The notes beneath the pieces were generated by a model, which did no database searches, was not told the DNA's origin, and was given only the letters and a program-made list of their open reading frames with translations. Made by a program: the position numbers and the translations under genes. This document shows, in pieces, positions 22,762 through 30,592 of a stretch of DNA of 40,130 nt (positions are counted from its first letter, which is position 1; every line of letters starts with the position of its first letter). The stretch is from Calidithermus chliarophilus DSM 9957 (GTDB lineage Bacteria; Deinococcota; Deinococci; Deinococcales; Thermaceae): the NCBI RefSeq assembly GCF_000430045.1, contig NZ_KE387023.1, forward strand, positions 1,883-42,012, given 5' to 3'.

Positions 22762-23892
22762 TCACCTCAACACCTCCCCCGGCTTAACCCGCAGCGCCCG
22801 CACGAGCGGGAGCAGCGAGGCCAGGATCACCACCAGCAGGCTCATCGCCGAGACCCAGACGAAATCGCTGGCCTTGATGTCCACGGGGAGGCTGGTGATG
22901 AAGTAGAGGTCGCCGGGGATGCGGATGGGGCGCCAGGCGAAGTAGCTCGACAGGCCCCAGCCCAGCAGGTTGCCCAGGACCACGCCGCCCACGCCCAGCA
23001 GGACGCCCTCGAGCGCGAACACCCCCGCCACCTGGAGGCCCCGCGCGCCCAGCACGCGCAGCAGGGCGATGTCGGGGGTTTTTTCCACCACCGCCAGCAC
23101 CAGCACGTTGGCCATGCCCAGCGCGGCCACGCCCACGATGAGGAAGACGATGATCCCGCTGACGCGCTTCTGCAGGGCGAGCTGCTCGATGAGCGTGCGG
23201 TAGTTGCTCTGCCAGGTCTGGGGGAGGTAGTCGCTGCCGCTGATGGCCCGCCCGACCTCGTAGGCGCGGTCGGGGTCGCGCACGCGCACCTGGTAGCCGC
23301 TGATGGCGCCGGGCAGGCCCAGGAGCTTGCGGTTGTCCTCGAGCGTGGTGAAGGCGTAGCCCGCGTCGAGCAGGGCGTTGCCGGTGCTGAAGGTGCCCAC
23401 GACCTCGAGCGTCACCCGGGTCTGGTCGATGGACAGCGCGACGAGCTTGTCGCCGGTGAAGGCGGCCAGGCTGCGGGCCAGCATGCTGCCCAGCACGACG
23501 GTGCCGGGCTCGAGCTGGCTCAGGTCGATGTCGGGGTAGACGGCGGCGCCCCCCTCGCCCAGCCCGATCAGGGTGGCGAAGTCCACCCCCGCGCTGCGCC
23601 CCTCCTCGGCGCGGCGGGTCAGCAGCGCCTTGGCCGCCAGGAAGGGGGCCTGGGCCAGCACCTCGGGGTGGGGCAGGGGCGGGGTGTTGGGCGCCTCGGG
23701 GGCGAGCTTGAGCAGCAGGACGTGGGGCACCGCCTTGAGAGTGGCGTCGATCAGGCCTTTGCTAAAGCCGTTGAACAGCGACAGGGCGGTGGTGAGCACC
23801 ATGATCCCCACCGCCACGCCCAGCAGGGTGATGAGGCTCTGGGTGCGGCGGTGGCGCAGGTGGCGCAGGGCGAGGAACCAGACGAATCGCAT
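22762..23892 (-). CDS. FtsX/LolC-type ABC transporter permease
   Basis: From ATG 23892 the protein has 376 residues: an N-terminal membrane helix after FLALRHLRHRRTQSLITLLG, a large periplasmic MacB-like domain (about 45-240) and three C-terminal helices (IIVFLIVGVAALGMANVLVLAVVE, GVFALEGVLLGVGGVVLGNLLG, AMSLLVVILASLLPLVRALR) ending KPGEVLR. This is the FtsX/LolC/LolE architecture used in lipoprotein release or related mechano-transmission. The cognate ATPase is not adjacent. The first five residues of the longer frame are dropped since MRFVWF is the usual beginning. It ends against array 4. Confidence 0.86.
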   Translation of the reverse strand: MRFVWFLALRHLRHRRTQSLITLLGVAVGIMVLTTALSLFNGFSKGLIDATLKAVPHVLLLKLAPEAPNTPPLPHPEVLAQAPFLAAKALLTRRAEEGRSAGVDFATLIGLGEGGAAVYPDIDLSQLEPGTVVLGSMLARSLAAFTGDKLVALSIDQTRVTLEVVGTFSTGNALLDAGYAFTTLEDNRKLLGLPGAISGYQVRVRDPDRAYEVGRAISGSDYLPQTWQSNYRTLIEQLALQKRVSGIIVFLIVGVAALGMANVLVLAVVEKTPDIALLRVLGARGLQVAGVFALEGVLLGVGGVVLGNLLGWGLSSYFAWRPIRIPGDLYFITSLPVDIKASDFVWVSAMSLLVVILASLLPLVRALRVKPGEVLR

Positions 23893-23908
23893 GGGTCGGG
23901 CCAGCAAA

Positions 23909-23936
23909 ATTGCAGAGAGCGCCGGCCCTCTGCAAT
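23909..23936 (-). terminator. Terminator of the 3D-domain gene
   Basis: ATTGCAGAG (23909-23917) and CTCTGCAAT (23928-23936) form a 9-bp stem with a 10-base loop; on the minus strand TTTTG follows. It separates the 3D-domain gene from the permease gene. Confidence 0.75.
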
Positions 23937-23973
23937 CGGCTTTACCCTATTTTAGCCGGTCGGCCCGGCGCGA

Positions 23974-24411
23974 TCAGCCGCGGCCCAGCCGCACGACCGT
24001 CACCCGGAGCTTGCGCACGCCGAAGCTGATGGCGGTGGAGCGGTTGGGCATCCAGATGTCCATGCGCCAGCGGAAGCGGCGGTTCATGGTGTCCTCGACG
24101 ACGAAGATGGTGTTGCGGAAGAGGTAGTTGAACTGCCCGCGCCCGCGGCCGTTGACGCTGCCCAGGTCCTCCAGGCGCACCTGCGAGCCGTAGGGCAGGG
24201 TGGGCAGGAGGTCACGGCTCACCGCCACGATGCCGAAGCGGGTGCGCGCCCCGGTGGCGGTGATGAAGGGGGTGCTGTCGGTCTCCCGCACGGAAGAGGT
24301 GTAGGCGGTGGAGGTCACCACGAAGGTCGAAGCTGCCCATGCCGAGGAGAAAACCCACATCGCGGCAAATGTGAACAGCACAGCAAGGTTGGTGCGAATA
24401 AACCATCGCAT
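23974..24411 (-). CDS. Secreted 3D (Asp-Asp-Asp) domain protein
   Basis: A 145-residue protein with a signal peptide (FTFAAMWVFSSAWA, cleaved before AST). The rest is one 3D domain: TSTAYTSSVRETDSTPF, TGARTRFGIVAVSRDLLPTLPYGSQVRLEDLG, VVEDTMNRRFRWRMDIWMPN and a closing AISFGVRKLRVTVVR. The conserved acidic residues in VVED and MDIW fit the double-psi-barrel active site shared with MltA and resuscitation-promoting stationary-phase proteins, so a cell-wall lytic role is likely. Alone in its transcription unit, with a terminator behind it. Confidence 0.82.
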   Translation of the reverse strand: MRWFIRTNLAVLFTFAAMWVFSSAWAASTFVVTSTAYTSSVRETDSTPFITATGARTRFGIVAVSRDLLPTLPYGSQVRLEDLGSVNGRGRGQFNYLFRNTIFVVEDTMNRRFRWRMDIWMPNRSTAISFGVRKLRVTVVRLGRG

Positions 24412-24718
24412 ATCCGGCCAAGGGTAGGCGCGGTTTTAGAGGACATTCTTAGAGAACTCCCCCCTTTTTCTCATCTTTCAAACTTTTGCCGAGACTCGGC
24501 TTTACTGCATAAACGTAAAAAGCGTGCAGACAAGGGATAAAAGCAAAAGCAGAAGCATGAGAGATGCCTCAAGCCGCCGTTTCATTTTCTAATGAAGTCC
24601 GGAGCGCCCCCGCCCGCCGGGAGGCCCGGCACCCCGCGAAAAGGCCCCACTCGAGGCAATTTCCCGCCGCCTCACCCGCTATTCGTGAAGCAGAATTTCA
24701 TGAAACACCCGTGAAGAG
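24412..24718. other. AT-rich intergenic region upstream of the 3D-domain gene
   Basis: No gene is seen. The stretch around 24440-24600 is the most AT-rich part of this neighbourhood and contains a small dyad GCCGAG/CTCGGC (24489-24501) flanked by TTTT-type runs, a possible weak bidirectional terminator, plus promoter sequence for the minus-strand gene. Confidence 0.35.
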
Positions 24719-25489
24719 CTACTCGATGCGCAGGCTGTACACCCCGCTCGAGACGCCGTCGGCACAGCCCAGGCTCTGGTCGCAGAACCCGGCCAAGCCC
24801 CCGTTGCTCTGCTCGCGCACGAAGACGTGGTCGTTGGGCTTGAGGTCGAAGCTCATCCCCGGCTCGCCCCGGAACACCCGGTTGTTGCCGCGCACCACCT
24901 CGACGATGGGGTGCAGGCCGTTGGAGGCGTAGTCGAAGGTGAGGCGGGCGTCCTGGCCGCGGTAGACGTAGCTGTCGAGCTGGCCCAGGAACAGCAGCGC
25001 CCCGGCGGTGCTGCCGCTGATCTCCTGGCCGCTCGAGCCGCGGTAGCCCGCGCGGGACACCGCCCGCACCCGCACCCGGGTAGGCTCGGGGAGGCGGTTG
25101 CGCACGCGGATGTAGGCCTTGCCGAAGTTGGCGGGCAGGTTGAGGCTGAAGGGCAGGCTGGGGTCGATGACCTTGGGGTTGCGGCCGACGGAGGACACCG
25201 CCAGGCCCGGCGCGGCGAACCAGTAGCGGCTCACCGAGCGGGCGTAGGGCAGGCGGTTGCTGTCGAAGACGGTGAGCTCGAGCTGGGCCGACTTGGGGTT
25301 GTCTACGGGAAAGGCGTCCAGGCGCACCGGGGTGCTGCCGACCTCGAGGTTGAAGAACACTGCCTCACCCTCCCCCAGCGCAAGGGTGGTGGCCTCGGGC
25401 CCGTCCACCTTGAGCACTGTGCCCGTGGGAATTCCGGGCGCGCCGCAGGCGGCGAGCAAGAGAATGAGAAGGGCGAATACAAACCGCAT
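24719..25489 (-). CDS. Lipoprotein of unknown function
   Basis: A 256-residue protein with a lipobox (LLILLLAAC, Cys 15). The mature part is beta-rich, with two related halves each containing a strand-rich domain (LGEGEAVFFNLEVGSTPVRL and LFLGQLDSYVYRGQDARLTF), reminiscent of pre-peptidase C-terminal or fibronectin-like domains, but no family is firmly recognised. Two Cys near the end (FCDQSLGC) could form a disulfide. Minus-strand TACTCT lies seven bases before the ATG. Confidence 0.72.
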   Translation of the reverse strand: MRFVFALLILLLAACGAPGIPTGTVLKVDGPEATTLALGEGEAVFFNLEVGSTPVRLDAFPVDNPKSAQLELTVFDSNRLPYARSVSRYWFAAPGLAVSSVGRNPKVIDPSLPFSLNLPANFGKAYIRVRNRLPEPTRVRVRAVSRAGYRGSSGQEISGSTAGALLFLGQLDSYVYRGQDARLTFDYASNGLHPIVEVVRGNNRVFRGEPGMSFDLKPNDHVFVREQSNGGLAGFCDQSLGCADGVSSGVYSLRIE

Positions 25490-25496
25490 ATGCTCG

Positions 25497-25502
25497 AGAG
25501 TA
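25497..25502 (-). promoter_or_regulatory. Leaderless -10 box of the 24.7-kb lipoprotein gene
   Basis: Minus-strand TACTCT ends seven bases before the ATG at 25489. Confidence 0.5.
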
Positions 25503-25540
25503 GCGCATTAGAAATCCCCCTAGGTGAGTGAGGGCACTGT

Positions 25541-25640
25541 GACGACTCCCCGTTCTGAAGAACGGGGCTTCGCGGTTCTCACGGGACGGCCCACGCCGTA
25601 CCCATCCCCGCAGGCTCCGTCCGAGCCCTGGCCAGAATGT
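25541..25640 (-). ncRNA. Predicted reRNA (omega RNA) scaffold of tnpB
   Basis: TnpB guide RNAs are cut from the 3' end of the tnpB message. Here GGACGG near the end of the coding sequence can pair with CCGTCC at the stop, and the hairpin CCCCGTTCT/AGAACGGGG follows, ending in AGTCGTCAC. The guide would be the flanking sequence below about 25540. The position follows from the family; the exact ends are inferred. Confidence 0.45.
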
Positions 25641-26724
25641 TGGTGGCAGCGGCCACGTCCCGGTGCTGGCGGGTATCGCATTGGGGACAGGTGTACTCCC
25701 GCACCCACAGCGGTCGCCTCTCCCTGTGGCCGCACACCGGGCAGTCCTGGCTGGTATGCTTGGGGTCTACCCCCACGACCCGCCTACCAGCCTCTTCCGC
25801 TTTGTAGGCGAGGGTTTGCAGAAAAGCCGCCCAGCCCGCGTCCTGCACCCCCTTGGCGGTGCGGGAGCGGGCCAGTCCGAGGTCTTCGTGGACGACGGTG
25901 CCATAGCGGTTTACGAGCCTCCGGGCCAGCTTGTGGTGGAAGTCTTTGCGCTGGTTGGCGATTTTGCGGTGCAGTTTGGCTACCCGCCTTCTGGCCTGTT
26001 TACGACGACGGCTACCTCGCTTCTTGCGGGCAAGGTCGCGCTGGGCGGTGGCGAGTTTAGCCTGCGCCTTCTGGAAGTACCGAGGGGCCTCGACCAGCTC
26101 CCCCTCCGAGGTGATGAGGAAGTGGGGGTTGGTGCCCAGGTCTATCCCAATCGCTGCCCGGTTTTCGGGTAGGGGGTTGGGCTCGGTCTCGCAGACAAAC
26201 ACGATGTACCAGTCATCCCCTTCCCGCTTCAGCGTGGCGGTCTTGAGCCTGCCTTCCAGCGGGCGGTGCAGCTTGAGTTTGACCGAGCCCACCCCGTGGA
26301 TGAGCACCCGCTTCCCGCGTTCCTGGAGCTTGACCCCGGTAGTCCCGGCCTGGGGGAAGGTGAAGGAGTCGTAGCGCCCCTGCCCCTTGAAGCGGGGGTA
26401 TCCCGCTTTCTGTCCCGCCTTGACCCTACGGAAGAAGCCCTTGAACGCCAGGTCCACCCGTTCGATGACGTTCTGCAAGACCTGGGAGTGGACGCCCTTG
26501 TACTCCGGCAGCTCGGCCCGTACCTGCGGCAGGTGGCGTTTTTGCTCGTAGAAGCCCACCGCCTGGCCCGCCTTCTTGTAGGCCTCCCGCCGCTCCTGCA
26601 GGGCCGCGTTGTACAACTGGCGGCACAGCGAGAGGGTGCGCTCCAGGTCCCGCCGTTGGGGCGGGGTGGGGTACAGGCGGTACTTGAAGGCCTTCTTGTG
26701 GGTGGTAGGCTCGATGCGCGTCAC
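25579..26724 (-). CDS. tnpB: TnpB RNA-guided nuclease (IS605 OrfB family)
   Basis: The 381-residue protein has the full TnpB layout: an N-terminal KAFKYRLYPTPPQ segment, helical recognition part, then a RuvC domain with Asp 195 (AIGIDLGTNP), Glu 280 (VVHEDLGL) and Asp 356 (HRDVAAATNIL), and a zinc ribbon CPVC (328-331) with CPQC (346-349). All catalytic residues are intact, so it is probably an active guide-RNA-dependent DNA nuclease that helps the element persist. The GTG start overlaps a perfect AGGAGGTGA ribosome site, which would better serve a codon some bases downstream, where ATC stands; the true start is therefore uncertain. Confidence 0.93.
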   Translation of the reverse strand: MTRIEPTTHKKAFKYRLYPTPPQRRDLERTLSLCRQLYNAALQERREAYKKAGQAVGFYEQKRHLPQVRAELPEYKGVHSQVLQNVIERVDLAFKGFFRRVKAGQKAGYPRFKGQGRYDSFTFPQAGTTGVKLQERGKRVLIHGVGSVKLKLHRPLEGRLKTATLKREGDDWYIVFVCETEPNPLPENRAAIGIDLGTNPHFLITSEGELVEAPRYFQKAQAKLATAQRDLARKKRGSRRRKQARRRVAKLHRKIANQRKDFHHKLARRLVNRYGTVVHEDLGLARSRTAKGVQDAGWAAFLQTLAYKAEEAGRRVVGVDPKHTSQDCPVCGHRERRPLWVREYTCPQCDTRQHRDVAAATNILARARTEPAGMGTAWAVP

Positions 26725-26855
26725 CTCCTATCCAGGTGATGCCGGGCTCGGGGTGCTGCAACACTGCCGGGCCGTTTCTGTGTACAACATAGCATATCCG
26801 CTCTGCTACTCACCGTGTTGTGTGCCCCTTCGGTGGACGTGGGGGTCCATGTAAC

Positions 26856-26999
26856 GCAGACGAGCATGCCGCCTGAGTACCGGCATCGCCTAGGGAGTCG
26901 CTCTGGCGACCGGCTAGCGCCGGAACCTGGGGGGCCTGCGGCCCTTCACTGGGCCCGGCGGCATGTCTGCGAGTCCCTCCCCGGTTTGAAGAACCGGGG
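26856..26999 (+). ncRNA. Candidate structured RNA upstream of tnpB
   Basis: GCAGAC (26856-26861) with ATGCCGCC (26866-26873) pairs with GGCGGCAT (26957-26964) and GTCTGC (26965-26970), a 14-bp stem with one 4-base bulge. It encloses small hairpins at 26897-26910 (GTCGC/GCGAC), 26910-26923 (CCGGC/GCCGG) and 26932-26944 (GGGCC/GGCCC). The IS605-type hairpin at 26979-26999 follows directly. Read on the plus strand this looks like a guide-RNA scaffold plus right-end hairpin; on the minus strand it would be the long 5' leader of tnpB. Strand is uncertain. Confidence 0.4.
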
Positions 27000-27069
27000 G
27001 ATTATAGCCCCCCACACCCCCCCAGTTCTCTAAGCAAGCCCCCACCCTGGCGGCCTATGCTTGGGCGTG

Positions 27070-27714
27070 ATGCGCGCTCTCCTGGTGGCCGCCCTGCTGG
27101 GGTTCAGCCCAGCCCTGGCGCAGGGCATTACCTTCTACCTGGGCTTCAGCCTCCCCTCCCCCGCCGACTTGCGGGTAGTGCAGGAGGGACACCCCGAGAC
27201 CACCGTGCGGCAGGCCCGCTTCGAGAGCCGGGACTTCGGCTACCCCATCTACTACGGCGTGCGGGCCTGGTGGGGCGACCCCAACGGGCTGCGCTACGAG
27301 ATCGAGCTCATCCACCAGAAGCTCTACTTCGCGGGCGCCGAGGAGAACGGCGAGCTGTTCGAGCGCTTCCAGGTGACCGACGGCTTCAACCTCCTCACCT
27401 TCAACCTGGCCTACGCCCTGCCCGCGGGGCCGGTGCGGGCGGTGGGGCGGCTGGGGGCGGGCATCGCCTTCCCGCACCCCGAGACCGTGGTGCGGGGACA
27501 GGCCTACGGCGTGGACGGCGACCCGCTGTACTACCACTTCGGCGGGCTGGCCTTCCAGGGGGGGCTCGGCCTCGAGGCGCCCTTCGGCGGCTTCGCGGCC
27601 CAACTGGAGGGCAAGTTCACCTTCAGCCACAGCCGCGTCCAGATCGCGGGGGGCTTCGTGGAGGGGGATTTCTCCACCTGGCACGCCGTGTTTGGCGGGG
27701 GCTACCGCTGGTGA
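27070..27714 (+). CDS. Secreted, probably outer-membrane beta-barrel protein
   Basis: A 214-residue protein with a Sec signal (MRALLVAALLGFSPALA, cleaved before QG). Alternating strands rich in Gly, Phe and Tyr (YPIYYGVRAWWGD, LLTFNLAYALPAG, FGGLAFQGGLGLEAPFGGFAAQLEG) and the aromatic C-terminus GYRW indicate an outer-membrane barrel of about eight strands. No named family is recognised. TATGCT lies eight bases before the ATG; a GTG three bases upstream is an alternative start. Confidence 0.72.
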   Translation: MRALLVAALLGFSPALAQGITFYLGFSLPSPADLRVVQEGHPETTVRQARFESRDFGYPIYYGVRAWWGDPNGLRYEIELIHQKLYFAGAEENGELFERFQVTDGFNLLTFNLAYALPAGPVRAVGRLGAGIAFPHPETVVRGQAYGVDGDPLYYHFGGLAFQGGLGLEAPFGGFAAQLEGKFTFSHSRVQIAGGFVEGDFSTWHAVFGGGYRW

Positions 27715-27819
27715 GGTAGGGGCCGCGGCCCGCTGCCGCCCCTCAGCCCCGGCTCAGCCCGCCCCTGCAACATCAGCCTCGAGACGGGGGCCCCCGCTGG
27801 CGCCCCTCGAGGAGCGACG

Positions 27820-28674
27820 ATGTGGAGCCTGGTGCGGCGCACTTTCCAGGAGTGGCAGGAGGACCGGGTGCCGGTGCTGGCCTCCTCGCTGGCCTTCTAC
27901 ACGGTCTTCTCGCTGGCCCCGCTGCTGGTGATCGTGATCGCCGTGGCCGGGCTGGTGTTCGACCAGGCCCAGGCCCGCGAGCAGATCCTGCTCGAGTTCG
28001 GCGGGCTGGTGGGCGATCAGGGGCGCGAGCTGCTGGCGACGATGCTCGAGGGCGCCAGCCGCCAGGGCTCGGGGCTTTGGGCCGGGCTGGTGGGGGTGCT
28101 CACGCTGCTGCTGGGGGCCAGCGGGGTGTTCTTGCAGCTCAAGCAGGCGCTCAACATCGTGTGGGACGTGCAGCCTGAGAAAAAGGGTGGGGTGAGCGCG
28201 CTGGTGCGGGCCCGGTTGGCGGCGGTGGGGATGGTGCTGGGGCTGGGCTTCCTGGTGCTGGCCTCGCTGGTGGCGAGCGCCGCACTCGCCGCGTTCGGCG
28301 ACTGGGCCTTCGGCGGCCTGCCGGGCTCGAGGCTGCTGTGGCAGGCGGTCAATTTCGCCTTCGCCTTCGTGGTGCTCACGCTGGTCTTCGCGCTGCTGTT
28401 CAAGTACCTCCCCGACACGCCGGTGGCCTGGCGCGACGTGTGGGTGGGGGCCCTGGTGACCTCTTTGCTCTTCAACCTGGGCCGCTTCCTCATCGGGCAG
28501 TACCTGGGCCACAGCGCCACCGCCAGCACCTTCGGGGCGGCCGCGGCGCTGGTGGTGCTGCTGCTGTGGGTGTACTACTCGGCGCAGATCGTGCTGCTGG
28601 GGGCGGAGTTCACGCAGGTGTGGGCCAAGACGCGCGGCTCGAGGGCCGGCGAGGCGCAGGCCGCGGGCGAGTAG
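27820..28674 (+). CDS. YihY/BrkB family inner-membrane protein
   Basis: This 284-residue protein has the PF03631 pattern: WQEDRVPVLASSLAFYTVFSLAPLLVIVIAVAG in two pieces near the N-terminus, ASGVFLQLKQALNIVWDV in the middle and WRDVWVGALVTSLLFNLGRFLIGQYLG followed by AAALVVLLLWVYYSAQIVLLGAEFTQVW at the end, with six membrane helices. The biochemical role is not established; the older name ribonuclease BN is not supported for this family. GAGGAG lies five bases before the ATG. A terminator hairpin and the second MITE-like element follow. Confidence 0.9.
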   Translation: MWSLVRRTFQEWQEDRVPVLASSLAFYTVFSLAPLLVIVIAVAGLVFDQAQAREQILLEFGGLVGDQGRELLATMLEGASRQGSGLWAGLVGVLTLLLGASGVFLQLKQALNIVWDVQPEKKGGVSALVRARLAAVGMVLGLGFLVLASLVASAALAAFGDWAFGGLPGSRLLWQAVNFAFAFVVLTLVFALLFKYLPDTPVAWRDVWVGALVTSLLFNLGRFLIGQYLGHSATASTFGAAAALVVLLLWVYYSAQIVLLGAEFTQVWAKTRGSRAGEAQAAGE

Positions 28675-28703
28675 CCCGGACCCCCGCGAGAAGCGCGTGA
28701 TTT

Positions 28704-28734
28704 ACCCGCCACAGCACACACCACTGCGGCGGGT
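28704..28734. terminator. Bidirectional hairpin terminator
   Basis: ACCCGCC (28704-28710) and GGCGGGT (28728-28734) form the stem, with TTT before and ATTTA after, so it can end transcripts from either side of this convergent junction. Confidence 0.65.
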
Positions 28735-28754
28735 ATTTAGTGGAAACCGGTATC

Positions 28755-28955
28755 ATACCGGATTCAAAAAGATAGTCATCCGATCCGAAGAGCCCCGGAG
28801 GCCATCTTTTCGAGTCCTAGGGCACACCCCTCCCTGACGGTCGGCGAAGCAAGCGCATCCCTCCCGAGGGGCGGTACCGCCCCCCGGTACCGCCCCCCGC
28901 TACGCGGATAACTTCGGTCGGGTTAGTTCGCCGCCGAACTAACCGAATCTGGCAT
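28755..28955 (+). mobile_element. MITE-like element, copy 2 (201 bp)
   Basis: It starts ATACCGGATTC (28755-28765) and ends GAATCTGGCAT (28945-28955), the same terminal repeats as at 21845-22042, and the two copies are clearly homologous throughout. Internal hairpins are AAAAGAT/ATCTTTT (28767-28773 with 28804-28810) and GGTTAGTTCG/CGAACTAACC (28921-28930 with 28935-28944). A 13-bp GGTACCGCCCCCC tandem duplication is specific to this copy. Its last base coincides with the last base of the phnE stop codon. Confidence 0.75.
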
Positions 28956-30592
28956 CAGACCAAGCGACTGCGCAGCCAGGAGGAGGCGAAGTCGATGAGG
29001 TTGACCACGATCACGATGGCGATGACGCCGATGATCATCTGGTCGTAGTTGCCCGCGTCCATCGCGCCCTTGATGAAGTAGCCGATGCCCCCCGCCCCCA
29101 CCAGCCCCAGCACCACCGAGACCCGGAAGTTGATCTCGAAGCGGTAGAGGGTATAGGAGACGAACAGCGGCAGCACCTGCGGCAGGATGGCCCAGCGCAG
29201 CACGTTGACCCCGGAGGTGCCGGTGGACTCGAGCGCCTCGATGGGCCCGCGGTCGACGTTCTCGATGGCCTCGGAGTAGAGCTTGCCGAGGTCCGCGATG
29301 GAGTGGATCGCCATCGCCAGCACCCCGGCGAAGGGCCCCAGCCCCACCGCCGCCACGAAGACCAGGGCCAGGATGAGGGTGTCCACCCCGCGGTCGACGT
29401 TGTAGAAGGTGCGCATGAAGCCGAAGAGGGCGCGCATGAAGGCGCTGCCCTGGGTGAGGTTTCGCGCGGCGAGGAAGCTGCTGGGGATGGCGAAGATCGC
29501 GGCCAGGAAGGTGCCCACCAGCGCGATCTCGATGGTGAGGGCCATCTCCGAGAGCACGCTCTGCAACGGGAAGATGGGGTTGGCGGCGTCGGGGGCGGCG
29601 AGGTTGGGGGGCCAGGCCCGGTCCATGAAGCCGGTGAGGAAGGGCCAGCCCTTGACCAGCTTCTGGAGCTCGAACTCGGTGGCGTCGAAGGCGGGGAGCA
29701 GCACCCCCACCAGCCCGGCCAGGATCAGGCCCGCGCGCAGGTCGCCCACCTCCGCGAGCCGGGGGCGGCGCAGCAGCATCAACCCCGCGCCCAGCATCAG
29801 GCCGGCCAGCAGGAAGACCGCGAAGGCCCCGTACTGGATCTGGCCCGGCTGCAGCAGGCGGTAGCCCTGCTCGGCGGTCTCCTGGGGGATGCGGCCCTTG
29901 AAGTCGGCCAGGCCCTGCACCGGCTTCTCCTCCGGCTGCCCGATCTCGCGCAGGATGGCGTTGCGCTCCTCGAGCCCAGCGTTGTACTCCTCGACGATGC
30001 GCTGCTCGAGGCCCGGTTCCACCCCGCCCAGCAGGCGGTAGTAGCCCGCCATCTTGGGCAGGTAGAGATGGCCGCCGCTTCCGGCGTTGAGCCAGCCAAA
30101 CAGCAGCGCGCTCAGGATGAGCCCGGCCCCGATCAGCGGCCAGCGGAGGCGCGGGCGCGAGCGGCCCGCGAGCGCCAGCACCAGCAAGGGGACCAGGCCC
30201 GCCAACAGCTCCATCAGCCCGTTCACCGGGATCAGCCGCGCCAGCCCGGCGGGCTGAGCGATGAGGAAAAGCCCGCTGAAGAGGGTCACGCCCCCGGCCA
30301 GGACGCCCCCCAGCGCCGCCGAGGCGCCGCCCCGCCGTGCCAGCACCAGCCCGGCCGCGAGGGCCAGGGGCACCAGGGCCAGCAGGGGGAAGCGCGGCAG
30401 CAGGCCCAGCAGGGTGGGCGAGACCGTCTCGCGGGTGAGGTAGCCCACCGACTGCACGAAGGGGAAGGCCACGAACGCGACGGCCACGCCGAAGATCCCG
30501 CCGTAGATCAGGCGGCGCATCGAGCCCTTGGCGACGCTGAGCAGCACGGCGATGGCCGCGCCCAGCAAGGCGTAGACCAGCGCCGCGCTCAC
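28955..30592 (-). CDS. phnE: PhnE-type phosphonate/phosphite ABC permease with long N-terminal membrane extension
   Basis: The 545-residue protein ends in a standard PhnE-like permease (from about residue 345): MALTIEIALVGTFLAAIFAIP, FMRTFYNVDRGVDTLILALVF, the EAA-type loop EALESTGTSGVNVLRWAILPQVLPLF and VVLGLVGAGGIGYFIKGAMD. Ordinary PhnE proteins have about 260-280 residues. Here roughly 340 extra residues come first, with some eight to ten membrane helices and a charged soluble loop (about 190-245). The extension has no recognised family. phnE overlaps phnC by four bases, so the two form one unit; phnD lies 2.2 kb away. Confidence 0.85.
   Translation of the reverse strand: MSAALVYALLGAAIAVLLSVAKGSMRRLIYGGIFGVAVAFVAFPFVQSVGYLTRETVSPTLLGLLPRFPLLALVPLALAAGLVLARRGGASAALGGVLAGGVTLFSGLFLIAQPAGLARLIPVNGLMELLAGLVPLLVLALAGRSRPRLRWPLIGAGLILSALLFGWLNAGSGGHLYLPKMAGYYRLLGGVEPGLEQRIVEEYNAGLEERNAILREIGQPEEKPVQGLADFKGRIPQETAEQGYRLLQPGQIQYGAFAVFLLAGLMLGAGLMLLRRPRLAEVGDLRAGLILAGLVGVLLPAFDATEFELQKLVKGWPFLTGFMDRAWPPNLAAPDAANPIFPLQSVLSEMALTIEIALVGTFLAAIFAIPSSFLAARNLTQGSAFMRALFGFMRTFYNVDRGVDTLILALVFVAAVGLGPFAGVLAMAIHSIADLGKLYSEAIENVDRGPIEALESTGTSGVNVLRWAILPQVLPLFVSYTLYRFEINFRVSVVLGLVGAGGIGYFIKGAMDAGNYDQMIIGVIAIVIVVNLIDFASSWLRSRLV

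Larger units (their letters stand above)
25541..27002 (-). mobile_element. IS200/IS605-superfamily element with tnpB only (IS1341-type)
   Basis: The tnpB gene is bounded by two hairpins of the same type: CCCCGTTCT/AGAACGGGG at 25548-25567 next to its 3' end, and CCCCGGTT/AACCGGGG at 26979-26999 upstream of its 5' end. Both have GAAGAA-type loops. Subterminal hairpins and the absence of inverted-repeat ends or target duplications are typical of IS605 elements. No tnpA is present, so movement would need a helper transposase. CTCGAG, frequent elsewhere, is essentially absent here, supporting foreign origin. Exact ends are not certain. Confidence 0.75.

Noticed and set aside
26815..27033. Plus-strand 72-residue ORF upstream of tnpB
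   Set aside because: No initiation signal; it crosses the hairpins of the element and has no protein-like pattern.
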